From TCS-49 sp964442515 (GTDB lineage Bacteria; Campylobacterota; Campylobacteria; Campylobacterales; Sulfurovaceae), in assembly GCA_964442515.1 (NCBI GenBank), contig CAYUAC010000002.1, positions 1 through 41,486 of the forward strand: a stretch of DNA of 41,486 nt. Direction: 5' to 3'. The notes under the pieces are model-generated. The model did no database searches and had not been told where the DNA came from. It saw nothing but the letters and a program-made list of their open reading frames with translations. Shown here one piece after another: positions 31,103-39,016 of this stretch (position 1 is its first letter; every line of letters begins with the position of its first letter). The position numbers and the translations under genes are program-made.

Positions 31103-33661
31103 ATGAAGATCAAAACACTCAAAAACTATTTTCGCATCTCTATGATAACGATCACGTTTGCTATTTTCATACTCTTTTACGCTTTCTCCTCCTATCTGCA
31201 TACCGCGCTTACGATCAAAGAAAACAAACAGTTGGCAAACGCCGTCAGCGAACAGGTATTTGGATCGATGTATCAAGTCATGCGTCAGGGGTGGTCCAGG
31301 GGAGATTTGGAAGAGTTTATCAACTCCACGAAGAATTCTTTTGAAAAGACCTCTTATGATGTGGATATTTACCGGGGCGAAATCGTAGAAGAGTTGTATG
31401 GCACCATTGAACAGGATGCCTTCAGCAAAAACGTCAAAGGCGTTTTTGATACGGGAATGCGTTATGAAAGTTCTGATGACGCTTCGCTGAAGCTGATCAC
31501 GCCGATGAAAGCCGGCCAGGAGTGCCTTCAGTGCCATACCAACGCCAAGGTTGGGGATGTGCTGGGCGTTGTTTCAATCGATTATGATTTTTCCCAGACG
31601 ATCAAGGATACCCAGTTTAACTACCTGCTGTTTTCTCTGATTATTCTGCCGTTGATGTTTTTGATCACCTACCTGCTTTCAAAACATCTGCTAAGAAAGA
31701 TCGATGATTCTATCGGGATGTTTAACAAAAAGATTAAAAATATCAATTCGGTCAAGGATTTTAAAAACTTAGACACCTCCAACGTCAAGCAAAGCTTCAG
31801 CGAATTTGAAACAATGATGACTGAAGTCACCAGCTTAAGCCAAAAACTCAAAAATATCGCGGTGGATAAAGACATCCTGGAATTTGAAGTCAAACTGCTT
31901 GACAAGCTCATCATCACTTCCGAAGTGGTCAAGGATTGGAAGGAATATATCAAAGAACTGCTGGGTGAGATCAACCATGTATTGCCCGTATACTGCCTGA
32001 TTACGATCTTTAAAACCGAAGATGAAGTCTACGAAGTGGAAATCTTCTGGCTTGGCGAACCCGAAGCCCACATCAAAAAGTATCTGGAAGATCTGGCCCA
32101 GACCATGATCACAGAACACCACCACGTCACCACCACCGCCTCGGTCAACCATACCGTGGTCAATAAAAACAGCTGCCTCAACTCCATAGCCACCCACGAG
32201 ATTGAGCACGAAGCCAAATCGCTGCTGCTGGATGCGCCAAAGATCGGCGGCATCGTGGGGCTTGGCATCCAGGCCGATACCTCCAAAGACAGCGTGTACC
32301 ACATCGTCATCGATTCGATTCTGACCACGCTTTTAAACCTGGTCGGCTCGGTCAAGGCGATCCATAAATACACCGAAAACCTGGAGTTTTACGCCACCCG
32401 CGATCCGCTGACGGGGCTGTTTTCCCAGCGCGTTTTCAGAGACCTGTTGGATTATGAAATCAAAAGAGCCCACAGCCACGGTTACGAATTTGGCCTGCTG
32501 GTGATCGATTGCGATAACTTCAAACCCGTCAACGACACCTACGGCCACAGTTTCGGGGATGTTTTTTTAACCGAATTTGCCAACCTGCTGGAAGCCAATA
32601 AACGCGATGAGGATATTCTTTCACGTTACGGGGGCGACGAATTTACTATCGTGCTGCCCGAATCGGGACTGGAAGAGTCTTACCGGGTCGCCCAGCGTAT
32701 CCTGCGCGCGATCGAAGAGTTCAACCTCACAGCACCTGATGGCACCCAGGTCAATGTCACCGTTTCCATCGGTATCGCGATCTATCCCACCCACGCCCAG
32801 GATGCAACCGAACTGTTCAATATCGCCGATGCGATGATGTATAGGGCCAAAAATGAGGGCAAGGACGCGGTGCGAACGCCCAGTGAAGTGGAACTGGATG
32901 AGATCCACCAGGAAAGCAAGGACAAATCGATGCTGGTCCTTGATGCGGTCAAAAACGGCAATATTATTCCCCATTTCCAACCCATTATGAACGCGGCCAA
33001 CAACCGCATCGAGATCAATGAAGTATTGATGCGCATCGATCTGGACGGCCAGACTGTGACCGCCGGGCAGTTTATCCAGACGGCTGAAAGCCTTGGGATC
33101 GTACACCAGATGGATTATGTAGTCATTGAAAAAGCCTTTGCAAAACTGGTAGAGACCGGCTATGAGGGTGTATTGTTTATCAACCTCTCACCCAAGGCGC
33201 TGATCATCAGCGAATTCATGGAAAAGATCAATGCCTTAACCCACAAGTACAATATCCCAAAAAGCCGTATCGTTTTTGAAATCACCGAACGCGAAACGGT
33301 CAAAAGCTTTGCGGTTCTGGAAAAATTTGTCTTTAATCTCAAGCTGGAAGGTTTCCGCTTTGCCATCGATGATTTCGGTTCGGGCTTTTCCTCATTTCAC
33401 TATATCAAGAAGTTTCCGATCGATTTTGTCAAGATTGACGGGGATTTTATCGTCAATATCCACAAGGATGAAAAAGATTACGCTTTTGTCAAAAGCATCA
33501 TCTCCCTTGCCCATGAACTCGGGATTAAAACGATCGCCGAATTTGTCGAGGATGACGCGGTGCTGCAGTTTTTAAAAGAGGTCGATATCGATTACGTCCA
33601 GGGCTTTCATATCGCCAAACCCTCGGATCTGCTGGAGACAAGAACGTTTAAAGATTCCTGA
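31103..33661 (+). CDS. Haem-containing c-di-GMP synthase/phosphodiesterase (DUF3365-GGDEF-EAL)
   Basis: An 852-residue sensor. TM1 (about 12-33) and TM2 (about 173-192) bracket a periplasmic DUF3365/Tll0287-like domain with one c-type haem site, C141-L-Q-C144-H145, followed by the hallmark VLGVVSIDYD. A linker/GAF-like region (about 240-430) precedes GGDEF (RYGGDEF near 509, with RDED inhibitory site five residues upstream) and then EAL. The EAL motif reads EVLMR, and its metal/catalytic residues appear retained: ITERE, DDFGSGFSS, KIDGDF, AEFVED, QGFHIAKP. Both activities are therefore plausible. GGGGCCGGG lies before the ATG. The 3' end overlaps waaF by 14 bp. Confidence 0.9.
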   Translation: MKIKTLKNYFRISMITITFAIFILFYAFSSYLHTALTIKENKQLANAVSEQVFGSMYQVMRQGWSRGDLEEFINSTKNSFEKTSYDVDIYRGEIVEELYGTIEQDAFSKNVKGVFDTGMRYESSDDASLKLITPMKAGQECLQCHTNAKVGDVLGVVSIDYDFSQTIKDTQFNYLLFSLIILPLMFLITYLLSKHLLRKIDDSIGMFNKKIKNINSVKDFKNLDTSNVKQSFSEFETMMTEVTSLSQKLKNIAVDKDILEFEVKLLDKLIITSEVVKDWKEYIKELLGEINHVLPVYCLITIFKTEDEVYEVEIFWLGEPEAHIKKYLEDLAQTMITEHHHVTTTASVNHTVVNKNSCLNSIATHEIEHEAKSLLLDAPKIGGIVGLGIQADTSKDSVYHIVIDSILTTLLNLVGSVKAIHKYTENLEFYATRDPLTGLFSQRVFRDLLDYEIKRAHSHGYEFGLLVIDCDNFKPVNDTYGHSFGDVFLTEFANLLEANKRDEDILSRYGGDEFTIVLPESGLEESYRVAQRILRAIEEFNLTAPDGTQVNVTVSIGIAIYPTHAQDATELFNIADAMMYRAKNEGKDAVRTPSEVELDEIHQESKDKSMLVLDAVKNGNIIPHFQPIMNAANNRIEINEVLMRIDLDGQTVTAGQFIQTAESLGIVHQMDYVVIEKAFAKLVETGYEGVLFINLSPKALIISEFMEKINALTHKYNIPKSRIVFEITERETVKSFAVLEKFVFNLKLEGFRFAIDDFGSGFSSFHYIKKFPIDFVKIDGDFIVNIHKDEKDYAFVKSIISLAHELGIKTIAEFVEDDAVLQFLKEVDIDYVQGFHIAKPSDLLETRTFKDS

Positions 33662-34583
33662 TTGCGCCGATAACGTCTTTTGCCTGAACTGCCTGCATAC
33701 ACTCGTGCGTCTTTAGCGGACACACGCGCTTCATGCAGGGTGCGCATTGGAGATCTTTGCTCACCACGGCGCTTTTGGGATTGTGCCACTGAGAGGTTTC
33801 ACTGTACTTGGTCGGACCAAAGATCGCCGCTGTTGGTACCTGATACGCCGCGGCTACGTGCATGGGGCCGCTGTCGTTGGTGACAAACAGGTCAAGACCC
33901 CCGATATATTCGATCAGTTCCCGCACGCTTGTTTTGCCCGCCAGATTGATCACATCCGTTACCCCCAAATCTTTGAGCGCTTTTTGGATATCACCGGCGG
34001 GTTCGATCTCGCCGGGGCCTCCGAAGATAACAACCGTGTATTCTTCACTCAAATCCGCCGCCACCGCCGCGAAACGCCCCGGATACCAGCGCTTGGCGCT
34101 GCCGTAGGTGGCACCGGGGTTGATGCCAAGCGTTTTTTTAGCAAGCGTTTTTGGCTTCTGGTACAAACGCAGGGGACCTGGCCGGTGGGCCGTATTGAAA
34201 AGCTTGTTGACAAAATCGTTGTAATGCATAACCAGATGCTGGGTTTTGCTAGTCGTTCGTGTATACGCGGCTTTCCTGTCCGCACGTAACGCAAAGAGTA
34301 AAAACTTCGCGCTCATCGTCCGCCGAAAGCTGATTGCCAGATCAAAGTGACCCAGTTTTTTTGCACTTTTATACAAAGCGCACAGCCGGCACCTGCTTTT
34401 CTTGCTCTCATCAACGACCACTTCAGAAACGTTTGGATGCTTGCCCAGAGCCTGTGTTGCCACAAAGGAGCCAAACAGTACAATCTGCGCGTCCGGACAG
34501 GTTTTGACAATATTTTCAATGGCGGGCGTAGCCATCACCGCATCGCCCAGCCATGTGGGGATTTCGATAAAGATCTTATTCAA
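33648..34583 (-). CDS. waaF: LPS heptosyltransferase II-like glycosyltransferase (GT9)
   Basis: A 311-residue GT9 enzyme that adds heptose to the LPS inner core from ADP-heptose. N-terminal IPTWLGDAVMATPAI, the sugar-nucleotide motif TNDSGPMHVAAA and the C-terminal CPLKTHECM are those of heptosyltransferase II. INPGATYGSAKRW is the central substrate loop. It overlaps the upstream msbA-like gene by 8 bp and the convergent sensor gene by 14 bp. WaaF is favoured over WaaC/Q by the Cys-rich end. Confidence 0.85.
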   Translation of the reverse strand: MNKIFIEIPTWLGDAVMATPAIENIVKTCPDAQIVLFGSFVATQALGKHPNVSEVVVDESKKSRCRLCALYKSAKKLGHFDLAISFRRTMSAKFLLFALRADRKAAYTRTTSKTQHLVMHYNDFVNKLFNTAHRPGPLRLYQKPKTLAKKTLGINPGATYGSAKRWYPGRFAAVAADLSEEYTVVIFGGPGEIEPAGDIQKALKDLGVTDVINLAGKTSVRELIEYIGGLDLFVTNDSGPMHVAAAYQVPTAAIFGPTKYSETSQWHNPKSAVVSKDLQCAPCMKRVCPLKTHECMQAVQAKDVIGAIRNL

Positions 34584-36291
34584 GCAGCGTACCTTTTAGC
34601 CTCTGGTACTCTTTGCATGATTTTAGCAGCTGGCTGTCGCTGCCGCTGCACTCAACTTTGCCGTCTTTGAACACGTAGATTCTATCGGCGTGTTCGATCG
34701 TGGAAAGCCGGTGGGCAATCATCAGCGTGATACGGTCTTTTTGCAGCCGTTTCATCGCTTTGGCGATGGCGCGTTCGCTCTTGTTATCAAGCGCGCTGGT
34801 GGCTTCGTCAAAGATAAGCAGCTGCGGGTCTTTGTAAAACGCACGCGCTATGGCGATACGCTGACGCTGACCGCCGGAGAGATTGGCGCCAAACTCGTCA
34901 AGCACGGTATGAATTCCCTCGCTCATGGCGCTGACAAAATCATACGCCTCGGCGTTTTTCAGCGCGCTAATCACCCTGGTTTCATCAACGTGCTGGCCGT
35001 AGGCGACGTTTTTTGCCACGGTATCGTTAAATACATACACTCTTTGAGTCACCATCGATGTGGCGTTTCGCAGACTTTTGATATCAAGTTCTTTAATATC
35101 GACCCCGTCAAAACTCAAATCTCCCTGACAATCATAAAAGCGCACCAGCAGATTCACCAGCGAACTTTTTCCCCCGCCGCTGTCGCCCACAAAAGCGACC
35201 ACTTCACCCTTTCTGGCTTCAAAATTGATGCCTTTAAGAGCCTGGATATCGCCGTAGGACAGGCGCAGATCGCGGCCTACAATCTTGTTTATCTGCCCTA
35301 CTTTACTGCCGCCGGTAATGATCCTGGCCTTTAGTTCAAGCAAGAAATCCATCCGCTCAACCGCCGCTAAAACGCCGTGCAGCGAATTGTACTGTTTGGT
35401 TACCCGCTTAAGGGGCGTATAAATCATAAACATCGCGGCCATAAAAGAGAAGAAACTGCCCACCGTAATCTCTTCGTCAATAACCTGCTGCCCGCCGATG
35501 ATAATCACCGCCGCTGCACCCAGGGCGCCCACCGTTTCCATCACCGGAGAAACCAGTTCGTTGGCTTTGACCTTTTTCATGGAGTAGTTGAAATATTTTT
35601 GGTTATCGTATTCATATTTTTGCAGTTCAAAATTTTCGTTGGTATTGACCTTGATGATTTCGATATTATTAAAAATCTCACCCAAGATCGACGTGGTATC
35701 AGCAATCTTTTCCTGGGCCAGTTTGGTAACTTTTTTCATCTTTTTATTGAGCAGTTTTACCGGGAAGATGGCTGCTGGCAGTACCACCAGGGCAAAAAAC
35801 GCCAGCTGGGGACTTTGGACAATAAGGACTACGATCAGTCCGGCAATCGTCAGCATTTCTCGCAGCATCATCGGCAGTACCGAAGAAACGGCGGCTTTGA
35901 CCTGTTCGATATCACCCACCATACGGCTGATCAGTTCGCCTTTTCTGAATTTATTGAAAAAATCCAGTTCCAGTCCAAGCAGGTTGTGCAGCGTCAGATT
36001 GCGCAGGCGCCGGACGATATCATTGCCGATGTAAGCCATGAAATAAGCCTGCATATACACCCCAAGTCCCTTGGCGAAATAGGTCGCTACCACCAAAAAG
36101 GGAATGAGGTATAAAAGCTCTTCGTTTTTTTCGATAAAAATCTCATCCAGGACGGGTTTGATCACGTAAGCCGTGGCGGCCGTACCGGCTGCTGCAAGCC
36201 CCATGCCGATAAAAGCCAAAACAAATTTGAGCTTGTACTCTTTCATATACGGCCAGAACCTGGCCAGTATCAACTGCATAACTTTAAACAT
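34576..36291 (-). CDS. msbA: Lipid A export ABC transporter (MsbA-like)
   Basis: A 571-residue half-transporter: six-helix membrane domain (residues 1-310) and ABC ATPase. Walker A GDSGGGKSSLVNLL, signature LSGGQRQRIAIARAF, Walker B LLIFDEATSALD and the switch His (MIAHRLSTIEH) are intact. The family flips lipid A-core across the inner membrane. GTG 36297 is in frame, but it lies within the AGGGTG ribosome-binding site of ATG 36291, so the ATG is the start. Its coupling to waaF supports an LPS role. Confidence 0.9.
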   Translation of the reverse strand: MFKVMQLILARFWPYMKEYKLKFVLAFIGMGLAAAGTAATAYVIKPVLDEIFIEKNEELLYLIPFLVVATYFAKGLGVYMQAYFMAYIGNDIVRRLRNLTLHNLLGLELDFFNKFRKGELISRMVGDIEQVKAAVSSVLPMMLREMLTIAGLIVVLIVQSPQLAFFALVVLPAAIFPVKLLNKKMKKVTKLAQEKIADTTSILGEIFNNIEIIKVNTNENFELQKYEYDNQKYFNYSMKKVKANELVSPVMETVGALGAAAVIIIGGQQVIDEEITVGSFFSFMAAMFMIYTPLKRVTKQYNSLHGVLAAVERMDFLLELKARIITGGSKVGQINKIVGRDLRLSYGDIQALKGINFEARKGEVVAFVGDSGGGKSSLVNLLVRFYDCQGDLSFDGVDIKELDIKSLRNATSMVTQRVYVFNDTVAKNVAYGQHVDETRVISALKNAEAYDFVSAMSEGIHTVLDEFGANLSGGQRQRIAIARAFYKDPQLLIFDEATSALDNKSERAIAKAMKRLQKDRITLMIAHRLSTIEHADRIYVFKDGKVECSGSDSQLLKSCKEYQRLKGTLLE

Positions 36292-36312
36292 TATCACCCT
36301 GTTTTTTCTCTG

Positions 36313-36388
36313 ATTTTATCCAAAGTTGGATTAAACCCGGGTTTGTGCAAAGACGGGGCGCTGCAATACTTAAGCTGGATATTATAAT
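36313..36388. promoter_or_regulatory. Divergent promoters of msbA and rpmB
   Basis: ATATTATAATA at 36380-36390 is nearly palindromic and provides a TATAAT on the plus strand (36383-36388, for rpmB) and on the minus strand (36386-36381, for msbA). A second minus-strand TAAAAT lies at 36318-36313, nearer to msbA. No -35 is firmly assigned. Confidence 0.45.
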
Positions 36389-36433
36389 ACTTTGGATACT
36401 ATTTCGTAAAATTACAGAAACAAAGGTCAAGCT

Positions 36434-36625
36434 ATGGCAAAAAGATGTATGATTAGCGGCAAAGGTCCAAACGTAGCAAACCACGTCAGCCACGCCAATA
36501 ACAAAATGAAAAAACGACAAATGCCTAATCTCAGAAGTGTAAAAATCACACTTGAAGACGGCACTACAAAGCGAATCAAAGTTGCTGCTTCCGAGCTTAG
36601 AACGATGAAGAAGCAAAACTCGTAA
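36434..36625 (+). CDS. rpmB: 50S ribosomal protein L28
   Basis: A 63-residue basic ribosomal protein starting MAKRCMISGKGPN, the standard L28 beginning, and containing VSHANNKMKKRQMPNL and ITLEDGTTKRIKVAAS. The start has AAAGG before ATG. Only one Cys is near the N-terminus, so it is of the zinc-independent type. It stands alone with its own promoter; the K+ channel gene follows after a hairpin. Confidence 0.97.
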   Translation: MAKRCMISGKGPNVANHVSHANNKMKKRQMPNLRSVKITLEDGTTKRIKVAASELRTMKKQNS

Positions 36626-36626
36626 A

Positions 36627-36644
36627 TTCCTCCTTCTGGAGGAA
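36627..36644 (+). repeat. Perfect hairpin enclosing the K+ channel ribosome-binding site
   Basis: TTCCTCC (36627-36633), TTCT loop, GGAGGAA (36638-36644): a perfect 7-bp stem, strong because of four G:C pairs. The right arm is the only Shine-Dalgarno sequence of the TTG-start gene at 36650, so the folded mRNA would hide it. No U-tract follows, arguing against an intrinsic terminator. Confidence 0.75.
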
Positions 36645-36649
36645 CCCTC

Positions 36650-37780
36650 TTGAATTTTATTTCTAAACTCAAAAACCTTCTGCACTGGGAAGCCCAGCCA
36701 AAACCCCATATCAACTTAAATGCGCAGATATACAGTCTGCTGCAACCGTTTCGACTGCCTTTTATCCTCATTGTCCTGGTGATGATGCTTGGTACGGTAG
36801 GCTACATGGTTATTGACGATTTTCCTTTAATGGACGCCATCTATCAAACCGGTATCACCTTTACCACCGTGGGCTTTGGCGAGATCGCGCCTATCAGTGA
36901 TCAGGGGCGTGTCTTTACGGTCACGCTTATTATCATCGGTTTTTTGATCTTTACGATCTCCATCGGTATCGTCGCCGAAGCACTCAAAAGCGGCGAACTG
37001 CAAAAACTTATAAAGGAGCGCAAAATGCTCTATAAAATCGCCCGGCTCAAAAGACATTTTGTTATCTGCTACCAAAACGAATTCACCATCCAGGTAGCCG
37101 ACCAGCTCAAACAGGCCCACGTCCCCTTTGTTATCATCGATCCAGGCGACGATATAGAACATGTCGCCAAGAAACAGGGCTATACCTACTACCTGCAAGC
37201 CCATCCCCACACCAACGAAGCGATGCTCAAATCCTTTCTTTCCAGTGCCAAGGGGTTGATTACGCTGGCTGACAATATCGCCGACAATATCGCCACGATC
37301 ACTTCGGCCAGGCTGTATGAACAGGAAATCGTCAAAAAAACGCCGTTTCAGATTATTTCAAAAGCCAACAATTCCGGCGACCATGAAAAGCTTAAGAAAC
37401 TGGGAGCGGACAATACCGTCATCCCCACAAAACTGATGGCCCAGAGAGTGGGTTCTATGGCCCTGCGTCCGGATATGGTCAATATTATGGAGCGCTTCAT
37501 GTATTCCGGCGACAGCGCGCTGGATATGGAAGAGGTGGAAGTACCAAAACGAAGCTGGCTGGTCCTTAAAAAGATAAAAGATACGCACTTTCGTGATTTT
37601 ACCAACGTCTCCATCGTCGGTATCCGCAGAAAAGACGGCGTGTTCAAATCGATGCCAAGTTCCAAAGAACTCATTACCGGCCAGTGCAAACTCTTACTGA
37701 TCGGCAAAGCCGAGGGCATCAGCCTGACAAAACAGTTGATCAATAAAAACAAAAAACCAAAGGAACTCAGCTATGTTTAA
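36650..37780 (+). CDS. Potassium channel protein (2TM with RCK-like domain)
   Basis: A 376-residue homotetrameric-type channel: TM1 (about 34-55), pore with selectivity filter T73-V-G-F-G77, TM2 (about 88-112) and a cytoplasmic TrkA-N/RCK-like region. The filter TVGFG instead of the usual TVGYG is tolerated in K+ channels. The nucleotide-binding GxGxxG of RCK-N is replaced by C-Y-Q-N-E-F (after H136), so NAD/ATP binding is doubtful. The start is TTG with GGAGG 7 nt upstream in a hairpin. The 3' end overlaps argJ by 8 bp. Confidence 0.88.
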   Translation: MNFISKLKNLLHWEAQPKPHINLNAQIYSLLQPFRLPFILIVLVMMLGTVGYMVIDDFPLMDAIYQTGITFTTVGFGEIAPISDQGRVFTVTLIIIGFLIFTISIGIVAEALKSGELQKLIKERKMLYKIARLKRHFVICYQNEFTIQVADQLKQAHVPFVIIDPGDDIEHVAKKQGYTYYLQAHPHTNEAMLKSFLSSAKGLITLADNIADNIATITSARLYEQEIVKKTPFQIISKANNSGDHEKLKKLGADNTVIPTKLMAQRVGSMALRPDMVNIMERFMYSGDSALDMEEVEVPKRSWLVLKKIKDTHFRDFTNVSIVGIRRKDGVFKSMPSSKELITGQCKLLLIGKAEGISLTKQLINKNKKPKELSYV

Positions 37781-38954
37781 CGCAATCCCCGTCAAAGGCG
37801 GTTTTAACTGTCTGGATGATTTTTACAGCGGCGGAATCCACGCCGGGTTCAAACCCAACGAAGAACTTGACCTTGGCTTTATCAGAAGCGACAAACCCTG
37901 TTCGCTGTCGTATCTTTTTACCAAAAACCGTTTTAAAGCCGCGCCTTTGAAACATGTTTTGCAAAACGGTTTCAAACAGTGCGATTTTATCCTGCTGAAT
38001 TCAAAAAATGCCAATGCCCTTACCGGGGAGCAGGGCTTAAAAGATGTCGATACGCTGCTTGAACATGTCCGACAAACCCACAAAGCCACAAGCCCGATCA
38101 TGAGTTCAACCGGTGTCATCGGGGTATGCTTAGATACCGACAAACTCAAAAACGGCATCAATAATCTCGATATCAATGAAAAAAACAGCCACGCCGCGGC
38201 AAAAGCGATCATGACCACCGACAGCGGACCCAAAGAGTGCGCCTATGAAGTCGAACTTGATGACGGCAGCAGCTTCAAGGTTGCGGGAATCGCCAAGGGA
38301 GCTGGGATGATCGATCCGAGTATGGCGACGATGCTCTGTTTTATCGCCACAGACGCCGATATTCCCGATGAGCATATGCACACGGCGTTAAAAGAAGCCA
38401 ACGAAATCTCGTTTAACGCAATCAGCGTGGACGGAGACCGCTCGACCAATGATTCGGTGTTTTTGATGAGTTCAAAAAGCGGAGCGTATGAACAAAAAGC
38501 GTTTCAATTTGCCCTGGACCGGGTCATGCAGGAACTGGCGCTAAAGATCGTCGGGGACGGAGAAGGGGCCACAAAACTGGCGGCATTTCACGTCAAAGGC
38601 GCAAAAGACGACTACGAGGCAAAACTGGCGGCAAAGAAACTGAGCAATTCGCTGCTGGTAAAAACCGCGCTTTTTGGCCAAGACCCAAACTGGGGCCGGA
38701 TCGCTTCTACCATCGGGGCAAGCGAAGTTACGTGCAGCGAAGAAAGTTTACGGATTTTCTTTGATGACCTGCTCATTTACGACAAGGGCAGCGTATATTT
38801 TGATCAGGAAAATGAAAACAAAGCCGCCGAAATCATGGGCCAAAGCAGCTTTAAAATCACCTGCGATCTGGGCGCCGGCGAGGGAGAGTATACCGCATAC
38901 GGATGCGACCTTGGCTATGAATACGTAAAAATCAACGCCGATTACAGAACGTAA
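37773..38954 (+). CDS. argJ: Bifunctional ornithine acetyltransferase/N-acetylglutamate synthase
   Basis: A 393-residue arginine-biosynthesis enzyme that transfers acetyl from N-acetylornithine to glutamate. It is a self-cleaving protein; the cleavage motif M-A-T186-M-L (in DPSMATML) is intact, giving the Thr nucleophile. MSSTGVIGVCLDT, AIMTTDSGPKE and NSLLVKTALFGQDPNWGRI are further signatures. The start overlaps the K+ channel gene by 8 bp. It marks the last housekeeping gene before an AT-rich segment. Confidence 0.96.
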   Translation: MFNAIPVKGGFNCLDDFYSGGIHAGFKPNEELDLGFIRSDKPCSLSYLFTKNRFKAAPLKHVLQNGFKQCDFILLNSKNANALTGEQGLKDVDTLLEHVRQTHKATSPIMSSTGVIGVCLDTDKLKNGINNLDINEKNSHAAAKAIMTTDSGPKECAYEVELDDGSSFKVAGIAKGAGMIDPSMATMLCFIATDADIPDEHMHTALKEANEISFNAISVDGDRSTNDSVFLMSSKSGAYEQKAFQFALDRVMQELALKIVGDGEGATKLAAFHVKGAKDDYEAKLAAKKLSNSLLVKTALFGQDPNWGRIASTIGASEVTCSEESLRIFFDDLLIYDKGSVYFDQENENKAAEIMGQSSFKITCDLGAGEGEYTAYGCDLGYEYVKINADYRT

Positions 38955-38961
38955 GCTGTCA

Positions 38962-38989
38962 TTTACAATAACAAATGTTATTCTATAAA
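38962..38989 (+). promoter_or_regulatory. Promoter with palindromic operator in the spacer, upstream of the TnsE-like gene
   Basis: TTTACA (38962-38967) and TATAAA (38984-38989) are spaced 16 bp. Almost the whole spacer is a perfect 7-2-7 inverted repeat, AATAACA-AA-TGTTATT (38967-38982). A half-site TGTTA recurs at 38996-39000. This position suits a repressor that blocks RNA polymerase. Confidence 0.6.
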
Positions 38990-39016
38990 GAAAAATGTTA
39001 CTAAAGGAGTGAAGAT

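Noticed and set aside
35377..36114. A 245-codon plus-strand frame within msbA
   Set aside because: Antisense to the transporter membrane domain; His/Gln-rich translation is typical of a shadow frame.
36627..36644. Intrinsic terminator after rpmB
   Set aside because: The stem is good, but no U-rich run follows and it contains the ribosome-binding site of the next gene.
38957..38959. Tn7-type left/right end (TGT...ACA) after argJ
   Set aside because: Only a trinucleotide match; no repeated TnsB-like sites or target duplication could be seen in the window.
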